Assembly: GCA_016715465.1 (NCBI GenBank)
Contig: JADKAA010000029.1
Coordinates: forward strand, 124,001 to 188,000
Source of the DNA: Saprospiraceae bacterium
GTDB lineage: Bacteria; Bacteroidota; Bacteroidia; Chitinophagales; Saprospiraceae
Direction of reading: 5' to 3'
DNA: 64,000 bases
Shown here: positions 57,439-64,000 of the stretch, one piece after another
How positions within the stretch are numbered: the stretch's first letter is position 1
Layout: each line of letters starts with the position of its first letter
Program-made: the position numbers and the translations under genes
The notes under the pieces: model-generated
Told to the model about the DNA's origin: nothing
What the model saw: only the letters and a program-made list of their open reading frames with translations
Databases searched by the model: none

Positions 57439-59066
57439 TTGAATAGAAAAGAAAAAGCCGATTTAGCCAATATTGAATTGATGTTTCCTTCCGAGCTTTT
57501 TCTGAAAGGAGAAGAGTTGCATGAGGCATCAGGTGTATTGGAATGCATTAAATTAGAAAAAAACCTTTACACCTTTATCATTCAGGATGGTAAGCGTTAT
57601 GAAGTGGAATGGCTGAAACCGCTTACGAGACAGCAGCGCGCTAGTTGTGAGTGTAGTTTTTTTAAAGCTGAAAAAATATGTAAACACGCCATAGCCGCCC
57701 TCATCGCCTATAAGCAGCTGATTACGGAGGAATTGGAGAGTACCCAGGTCGAGCGACGGCAAAGTACACTCAGTATCTCAAACATCCTCAACCATGTATC
57801 AAAGGAGGAACTTAAAAATTTTCTCAAAACCTATGCACAAACCGATCGAAGACTGGCTACAGCCCTTAAGGTGCATTTCGCAAGAAGGGTTGATTTGCAG
57901 GATAATGAAAAGAAGTACAAATCCATACTCGATGCCGTAATACGACCTGTTACCAGCGGAAATGATAAATTTAAGGCATCTGAAGTAAAATCATTGTCTC
58001 AAATAGCTAATGAGTTTTTTGATCAGGCAGAAGATGCGCTCGCTCTCGGAGAACATAGTGAAGCTTTTATCCTGACTAAAACGGCACTCACCAAGTTGTG
58101 TTACACCTATCATCATGGCCATTATCATGAAACCAAACTGGAAACCGACATTCTGAGGGCTCATGAGATATTATATCAATTAAGTGGATGGGCCAAAAGC
58201 CAGGAACTCGTGGTAGCCATAAGGCATTTTTTGGCAGAAATAGCACACTTTTCATATTATCCTTATTTGTCTCTGCGACACAATGCGCTCATGATGTTGC
58301 TAAAACAACAAGCTGTGCCGGAAGATGCCATCCACATTGCAGAAACACAACTTAAAAGAAAACGGGATTCTGAAGTTCAAATTGTAGTATTGCTTTCAAT
58401 GATTATGCTTATTGGAGAATCCCAACAGCAGGATCATGACATTGATCACAGGTACTTCACTTATCTGGAAAAAGTCGCCTCGTTGTTGGTAAGCAATGGC
58501 TATTACAAAACTGCAGCCAATATGTGCCATAAATACCGGACAGTAAGCAAGGACATGCCCCTTTGGCATTTGAAGGCTTTGGCAATGCTGGAGAAAAAGG
58601 AACTCATCGCAGAAGCAGTTTCCTATTTTGTAGCTGGAAAAGACCTGCGCATCATAGAGCTGCTTAAGCCACTCCATTCTGAAAGGAGTTTCACCAATTC
58701 AGAAAAAAAGTTACCGCTTCCGGACTGGCAAAGTCTGCAGACCCTTTCTTCTATGCACAATATCTTTACCGTTCCGGTCAAATTGAAGATTTACTGAAGT
58801 GGCAGCAAAAACATAAGGATTTCAGAATGATGATGGATACTGATGAATACATGTATCCTTTATATCCCGCTGAGATTACCGACTTGTATGAGGAAATGAC
58901 CGAATCCTTTCTTACCAAACACATTGGCAAGAATTCCTATGTATTTATGGATGAACTCTTCGCCCACCTCAACCAAATTAAAGCGGTTCGCATTGTGAAC
59001 AAGCTTGGAATGATGATCGAGATGAAGTTTCCTCACAGAAGCAGACTTGAAGATCACCTAAAATAA
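57439..59066 (+). CDS. SWIM zinc-finger protein (frameshifted)
   Basis: The restored protein is about 542 residues. Near the N-terminus is the SWIM pattern CECSFFKAEKICKHAIAAL (CxC...CxH, about 71-85), a nucleic-acid or protein-binding zinc motif. The rest is alpha-helical with no further recognized domain and ends KLGMMIEMKFPHRSRLEDHL. The frame breaks at A7, 58703-58709: eight As would give EKKVTASGLAKSADPFFYAQYLYRSGQ and join the downstream frame. Start is TTG at 57439 (MNRKEKADLANIEL). An indel error is likely. The role is unknown; SWIM proteins of this kind are sometimes near helicases, but none is present here. Confidence 0.78.
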
Positions 59067-59080
59067 AAGGCTATAAAAAG

Positions 59081-59110
59081 AAAAACCCCGGAAAGCATCT
59101 TCCCGGGGTT
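59081..59110 (-). terminator. Rho-independent terminator after tRNA-Leu
   Basis: On the minus strand AACCCCGG pairs with CCGGGGTT around an 11-nt loop and runs into a T tract. It begins right at the end of the tRNA CCA. Plus-strand reading lacks a T tract. Confidence 0.8.
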
Positions 59111-59196
59111 GGTGCCCAAGACTGGACTCGAACCAGCACACCCTTACGGACGCTGCGCCCTGAACACAGTGCGTCTACCAATTTCGCCACTTGGGC
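59110..59196 (-). tRNA. tRNA-Leu(CAG)
   Basis: An 87-nt class II tRNA. The acceptor stem GCCCAAG pairs with CTTGGGC, followed by discriminator A and an encoded CCA at the 3' end. The anticodon stem CTGTG/CGCAG has loop TTCAGGG, so the anticodon is CAG. The variable arm is GTCCGTAAGGGT-like, and the T-loop is GGTTCGAGTCC. The tRNA-Ser in this window does not encode its CCA. Confidence 0.95.
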
Positions 59197-59208
59197 ATTG
59201 AAGAACGG

Positions 59209-59216
59209 CAAAATTA
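59209..59216 (-). promoter_or_regulatory. -7 promoter box for tRNA-Leu
   Basis: Minus-strand TAATTTTG is an exact TAnnTTTG match, 12 bp before the tRNA 5' end. It is the same octamer as before tRNA-Ser. Confidence 0.5.
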
Positions 59217-59242
59217 TAAAAAAATCTGATAATTTTTCCTTC

Positions 59243-60015
59243 CTAAATCTTATTAATAATTCTTTTTCCTGAATTATATGGATCGTTTTTTACATCGATC
59301 TGGTAAAATTGGGAATAGGGTTTCCGGGCGAGGGTAATTTCCCTTTTTCTGCCTGGCCCCGGATGGGCTTCAATCTGAAAGCCAACTTCCTTCAGTGTTC
59401 TTTTAAAGGCTCCTTGGGCACAATAAGTTACCAAAATACCTCCCGGTACCAGCATTTCATACATTTTTTGCATCATCTCCTTTTTCCATAATTCTGGTTG
59501 AATTTGTGGAGCAAAAGCATCATAATATATCAGCTCGGCATTTTCAAATGCTGAAACATCCTCAATGCGTCCTAGAATTTTTTTAAAGTCAAATTCCGGA
59601 CTTAGATTTTTCCACTTTTCAGGCGATAAATTATGCATCTCTTTCCAGGCCTTATTTAACGCAGCACTCAGAAATTGATCGTATCCCAAAGACATCACTA
59701 CCTCAATGGTAAAGGAAAGGCTTCTATCCCGGTATACTGTACGGGAATCTTATACTTGTCAGCCTCTCTAAAAGTAAGGATAGCGTTGAGTCCGGTGCCA
59801 AAGCCCATTTCAAAGATGCGGATTAGAGAAAGCTCTTTTTCTTTTAGGGTGTTAAAGCCAAGATTGATAAATATGGCCTCACTCTCCTCAAGTGCTCCAT
59901 GAGTGGAATGGTAACTCGCTTCAAATGCTCCCGAATAAATGGTATTTATGCCATCGCCCGTGGTTAACACCTTCCAACTGTCTATTCCCATGTCTTTAAA
60001 TGAGGTATCCTTCAC
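59243..60015 (-). CDS. mnmD: tRNA mnm5s2U34 methyltransferase MnmD (frameshifted)
   Basis: Adds a methyl group to the nm5s2U34 wobble base in tRNA. The restored protein is about 257 residues of the free-standing MnmD type, without the MnmC oxidase domain. HSTHGALEESEAIFI, FEMGFGTGLNAILTF (SAM site) and YYDAFAPQIQPELW (catalytic) are conserved. The frame breaks near 59703: FPLPLR then stop, while one more G gives FPLPLEVVMSLGYDQFL. The GTG start at 60015 overlaps the mutS2 stop (GTGA). An indel is likely. mnmE/mnmG are not in the window. Confidence 0.88.
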
Positions 60016-62406
60016 AGGGTTACATAGGTTACACCTTCTCCACCCAGCTTTTCCTCAGGGTGCCAATAGGATTTAATATCTTTATATTCCCTGAATTTTT
60101 CCTGCACCTTTCTTTTAAGTACCCCATTGCCAATACCATGAATAATCCTGAGCTCATGGGCATTATTTATAATGGCTTTCTCCAGAAATTCTTCCAGGAA
60201 TGCCATCGCTTCCTCTACCCGATACCCCCTGAGATCAAGTTTACTTTCAAAATTACCATACCCGGAAACGGAAGAGGTATTTACCGATCTTTCAGCATTG
60301 ATTTCCAATGGCTTTGAAGAAGGAATAAGATCTCTAACGGCCACTTTGATTTTAAAGTAACCCAGCTCCAATTCGGCAACTTCCTTGTCAATACTCAACA
60401 CAAGTCCAATGCTGGTGCCGTTTCGTACCTGGGCGTATCCACCCACTTCGATAGCCTTTTGTGTTTTTTTGGTATGGTGGTGCATCTCCGTTTTAATGGT
60501 AGAAACTTCCTCTGTGATCTGCTGGCTTTTTTAGTTTCTGTTCATCCAGTTTTTTTCTGGCCCCCTCAATGTCATTAATATTTTTAAAATCTTTTACCAT
60601 TTTTTGCAACTCCTTTTGCATGGTGGAACTTTGGTAAAGTGCTACCTCTTTTTGTTCGAGCTTAAGTTTTTTCCTCCGGAATTCCAATTCACCATGAAGC
60701 TGATCATACGTTTTCATTAGCCGGTCTAACCTTTCTTCCTTCTCGAGTACAAGGGTCATTTTTTTCTCGAATTCCTGTCTTTCTGCCTGTAGATTGACAA
60801 GCATTTCCTCCATACTCTGTTCATGCTTTCCCGCTCTCTTTTTGGCGTAGTCCAACACATCTTCCGGCAGTCCGGTCTTTTCAGCGATCTCGAATGCAAA
60901 CGAACTACCTGGCTTCCCAACCATCAGCTGATAAGTGGGTAGTAGCCCTTTTTTGTCAAACTCCATGCTGCCATTAAGAAAACCGTGGTTTTTAAAGGCA
61001 AAATATTTAAGGTTGGAATAATGGGTGGTCACCGCACCAAAACACTTGAGACCCTGTAATTTTTTAAGGACAGCTTCTGCAATACCTCCTCCAATTTTAG
61101 GATCGGTGCCTGAGCCAAATTCATCAATCAGGATTAAAGTTTTTTCATCGGCATGATCTATTATCGCTTTCATATTGGTAAGATGTGAACTATAGGTACT
61201 CAGATCATCATCGATACTTTGCTGATCACCAATGTCCACAAAAAATTGGTGAAAAATACCCATTCTGCTATTTTCATCTGCTGAAATCAGCATTCCACTT
61301 TGTACCATCAGGTGAAGAAGTCCTATTGTTTTTAAAGCCACAGATTTTCCACCGGCATTGGGACCACTCAATATGAGAAATCGATTTACTTTTGAAAGTT
61401 CCAGATCAAAGGCCACCGTTTCCCTGCCAGCTTCGTTTTGTCTGAGGTAAAGCAAAGGGTTCCGGGCTTCTTTAAAGTAAAAACCGGCTTTCGTTGACAC
61501 AGCAGGTCGTCCGGCTCCGATTCGAATGGCGAATCTTGCTTTGGCTCTAATTACATCAAAATAAACAACCTGTCTATACGCTTCCTCTATTTCTGCTCCA
61601 AATGGCCTGAGCAAATTACACAAATCCCGCACGATCTTATATATCTCAGACCGCCTTTCTGCATAAAGATTCTGAACTTCATTATTGAGGGCCAAAGTCT
61701 TTTCAGGCTCAATAAAGACAGTCTTACCCGTTGCTGACTCATCATGGATAATACCGGCAATCTTTCTTTTGTATTCAGCGGCTGCCATGAGCACAGAACG
61801 GCTGTTTCTTATGGTCTCGAATCCTTCGGTGAGGTATCCTTTTTCTTTATATAATTGAACTTCCTGCCTGAAGACCTTTTCCGTCTCTCTTTCTTTGTTT
61901 TGAATTGCCTTGCTTATTTTGGAAAGCTGCTCTGATGCATTTGGCCTAATGTTGCCCTCAGTATCAAAAATCCGCTCTATTTCCTTAACCAGTGCCGGAT
62001 TAATTTGTATGGCTAATGCAAGTTTAGATAGATTGGGTGCCAATTTCTGAATACCATAATCCTGAAAATGATGGTTTATCTGAGTAGCTATGCTGAGTAC
62101 TTTTTGTATCCGCTGAATGGATTCAACTTCAAGTACGTAACCTTCCTTAGACAAAAGAAAAAGATCATTTTGGATTTCTTCATATGCGGATGAGGGAATT
62201 ATACTCGCTCTTTCAATACACTTTTTATACTCATCGACCTCATCCAGCAAGCGATCAACAACCTCTTTTTCTGTTTGAATTTGGATGACCGAAAAAAATA
62301 ATTTTCCACCCGCTCCCTGGCATTCCTCACTGACAAGTTGCAGTATCCTGCTAAATTCCAGCTTTTCAAATATATCTTTTGGGTATAACAACATCAGGTT
62401 AGGCAA
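60012..62406 (-). CDS. mutS2: MutS2 family endonuclease/ribosome-splitting ATPase (frameshifted)
   Basis: Restored length is about 797 residues. The core ATPase carries the Walker A LSGPNAGGKS (347-355) and LILIDEFGSGTDPKIGGGIAE (Walker B and signature). A long coiled coil (about 520-630) follows, then a KOW-like segment and a C-terminal Smr domain, LDLRGYRVEEAMAFLEEFL and LRIIHGIGNGVLKRKV. MutS2 suppresses homologous recombination or rescues collided ribosomes. The frame breaks in a T6 run, 60527-60532: removing one base changes KKPADHRGSFYH-stop into KSQQITEEVSTIKTEMHHH. An indel is likely. The start may be Met 62394. Coupled to mnmD. Confidence 0.92.
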
Positions 62407-62445
62407 TTATAATTCTAGTTTTAATGTATCCAGAGCGCATTTGGT

Positions 62446-63402
62446 TCAATTCGACGGTAAATTCTTTTTTGATTTCCACATATCCGAAAGGTCAAATTGA
62501 ATGTCAAATTTTCGAAACGAGATATAAAGAAAAATAATACCACATAGGTAAAACGTTCCAGTCATTAGCCATACATTTGGCTTTATAAGTGAAAAAACAG
62601 CATCGGTTTGTAAGACGCTTCCTTCATATTTCAGCAATACGGCTCCAAAAAAATTGGTTGCCGTATGCAAACCCATACTTAGTTCAAGTCCATCATCTGC
62701 TAAAGCCAGAAATGCAAACAATAAGCCAGCACCCAAATAATAAAATTGCATGGGTATCCAGCCAAATTTCTCTACCTCAGGATTCATGGTATGTACAAGT
62801 GAAAACAGCAGCGTACTAACGATCACTGCAATTATCGGGAGTTTTGTAAAATGATAAATTCCTTGAAGTAAATAGCCCCTGAAAAACAATTCTTCAAAAC
62901 AAGACTGCAGCGGAATAAATACAAGGCAAATGACTAAAAGTATAATAAATGCTTCTCCGTTGAAATGAAAAATATAGTTTCCGGGATTTAACAGGTAAAA
63001 TACCAATTCGGCAACCAGGCTAAACAGGAGCCATAGACCAAAAGCAAAGAAAAACCTCGCTTTGTCAAATGGCCTCCTGCTTGTGGTAATATCTCCTAAC
63101 TTTTTACCATGTAATCTTAATGCGACATATAAGCCTAGGCTTGCCCCGACAAACATAAGTAACATAAGAAAAAATCCTCCGTTGTTACTGATATGCAGCA
63201 GTTCAAAGTTGTTTGTATTTATAAACTCATTGACCACCGCTGTGTCCAGGTTATATTTTTTTATCATCTGGCCCTGAACCAGGATCAGGGGTAGTTGTCC
63301 CAAAATATATCCTGCAATAACCAGGACAATGCCAGCCAGGTATTCCCAAACAGAATTTTGTCCGCGCGAACCTTGTTGAAGGAATGACATACCGGTTTTC
63401 AT
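62446..63402 (-). CDS. CPBP family intramembrane metalloprotease
   Basis: A 318-residue integral membrane protein with about eight hydrophobic helices. Motif 1 is EELFFRGYLL (EExxxR), motif 2 is LLFSLVHTMN with a helix His, and motif 3 is MGLHTATNFFG. These are the catalytic zinc ligands of the CPBP (CAAX protease/ABI) family. The ATG overlaps the dapF stop (ATGA), indicating coupling. The substrate is unknown. Confidence 0.88.
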   Translation of the reverse strand: MKTGMSFLQQGSRGQNSVWEYLAGIVLVIAGYILGQLPLILVQGQMIKKYNLDTAVVNEFINTNNFELLHISNNGGFFLMLLMFVGASLGLYVALRLHGKKLGDITTSRRPFDKARFFFAFGLWLLFSLVAELVFYLLNPGNYIFHFNGEAFIILLVICLVFIPLQSCFEELFFRGYLLQGIYHFTKLPIIAVIVSTLLFSLVHTMNPEVEKFGWIPMQFYYLGAGLLFAFLALADDGLELSMGLHTATNFFGAVLLKYEGSVLQTDAVFSLIKPNVWLMTGTFYLCGIIFLYISFRKFDIQFDLSDMWKSKKNLPSN

Positions 63403-64000
63403 GGCACGGTGATTGTACCTTTATAAACTTCAGTGGCTGGTCCTTCCAGAATAATGTCTGAATATATACCATCCATACATTTGAAATGCACCAATAATTT
63501 GCCGCCTTTTGTTTGAATGGTTATAGGGCTGTTGATTCCCAATTCGATATGCGCTGCCAGGGCTGCAGCGGTTACCCCGGTACCACAACTTAGTGTCTCG
63601 TCTTCAACTCCTCGCTCATAGGTGGCCACTTCAAGGTATTTCCCACCCCAAAATGCTACGTTTACATTAATTCCGTCCTGGATAAAACGCTCGCTATACC
63701 TGACCTTTTTTCCAAATGATACAATTTCGTCAAGTTCCTCCTTGCTGTGATGTAAATTTCACAAAATGGGGTGAGCCAGTATTTAAGACAAAACTACCGG
63801 CTTCATCCGGAAAACCTGTAATACATTCTGCATTTCCAATCTTACCACATCATCTTCTATATTGGCGTGATGATTGCCATCAATGGCCTCAAAACGACAG
63901 GTTTTATCACAAATCCCCAATTTATAGGCCAACATCGTTATGCATCTGCCACCATTGCCACACATAGTGCTCTGGTTTCCGTCGGCATTATAATATAGCA
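63399..64000 (-). CDS. dapF: Diaminopimelate epimerase (5' end outside window, two frameshifts)
   Basis: Interconverts LL- and meso-DAP for lysine and cell-wall synthesis. Both catalytic cysteines are present: MCGNGGRCITMLAYKLG and ETLSCGTGVTAAALA. The 5' end lies beyond position 64000. Between them the frame shifts twice: a T4 run near 63797-63800 lacks one base (expected VLQVFPDEAGSFVLNTGSPHFV) and one base near 63738-63746 is extra (before EELDEIVSFGKKVRYSERF). The shifts cancel, and the outer parts share one frame. Both are likely errors. The stop overlaps the CPBP start. Confidence 0.88.

Overview
The window reads as a chromosomal segment of a member of the Bacteroidota (inferred from gldC, the type IX secretion gene porT, a short Bacteroidetes-type RpoD, DUF3822/DUF4403/DUF4296 proteins and many -7 boxes of the Bacteroidetes form TAnnTTTG). 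A free-living aerobic relative of Saprospiraceae is plausible but not proven from this sequence. No prophage, complete insertion sequence, CRISPR array, rRNA or defence island was seen; this is mostly core-genome housekeeping DNA, densely packed, with short operons that switch strand often.

Layout. 1-8 kb: partial leucyl aminopeptidase and an esterase (minus), a DoxX/MauE-like membrane protein with L-serine dehydratase (plus), tRNA-Ser(UGA) with its own promoter and terminator, a PhoR-like sensor kinase, and an unusual minus-strand protein joining a histone-H1-like Lys/Ala/Pro tail, a DksA/TraR-like core and an acidic tail. 8-16 kb: a 550-bp gap holding a 115-bp nested inverted-repeat element, an SLC45-type sugar transporter, a broken NAD(P)HX repair gene, a CoA-transferase, fmt, a DUF4403 lipoprotein, truA and a carotene-hydroxylase-like gene. 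16-22 kb: a minus-strand run (pilin-like protein, DUF3822, rsmD, argS, glnS, terC) with overlapping starts and stops. 22-40 kb: tsaD, hscA, acyl-CoA dehydrogenase, tamB, a lactamase-fold hydrolase with a fatty acid desaturase, arfB, pepD, gldC, accD, rpoD, a START-like protein, a polyprenyl synthase and a 1-Cys peroxiredoxin interrupted by two UAA codons. 40-54 kb: a 1,954-residue alpha-2-macroglobulin lacking the thioester, menG, porT, dapB, ferredoxin, and the yidC-gpsA-rhomboid-pssA run. 54-64 kb: a CorC-like CBS protein, a PhoB-like response regulator, DUF4296, sixA, a SWIM zinc-finger protein, tRNA-Leu(CAG), then mnmD, mutS2, a CPBP protease and the partial dapF.

The genes cover translation (argS, glnS, fmt, truA, tsaD, mnmD, rsmD, arfB), envelope building (tamB, yidC, pssA, gpsA, porT, gldC, A2M), DAP/lysine synthesis (dapB, dapF), lipid metabolism (accD, desaturase, acyl-CoA dehydrogenase) and menaquinone (menG and probably the polyprenyl synthase). 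The sensor kinase at 5 kb and the response regulator at 56 kb could be partners.

Caution: at least seven otherwise conserved genes carry single-base indels, most in short homopolymers. The simplest reading is uncorrected assembly error, so these genes are described as single frameshifted genes. Two cases do not fit that pattern and may be biological: a deletion that removed the catalytic segment of nnr, and the two in-frame stops in the peroxiredoxin.
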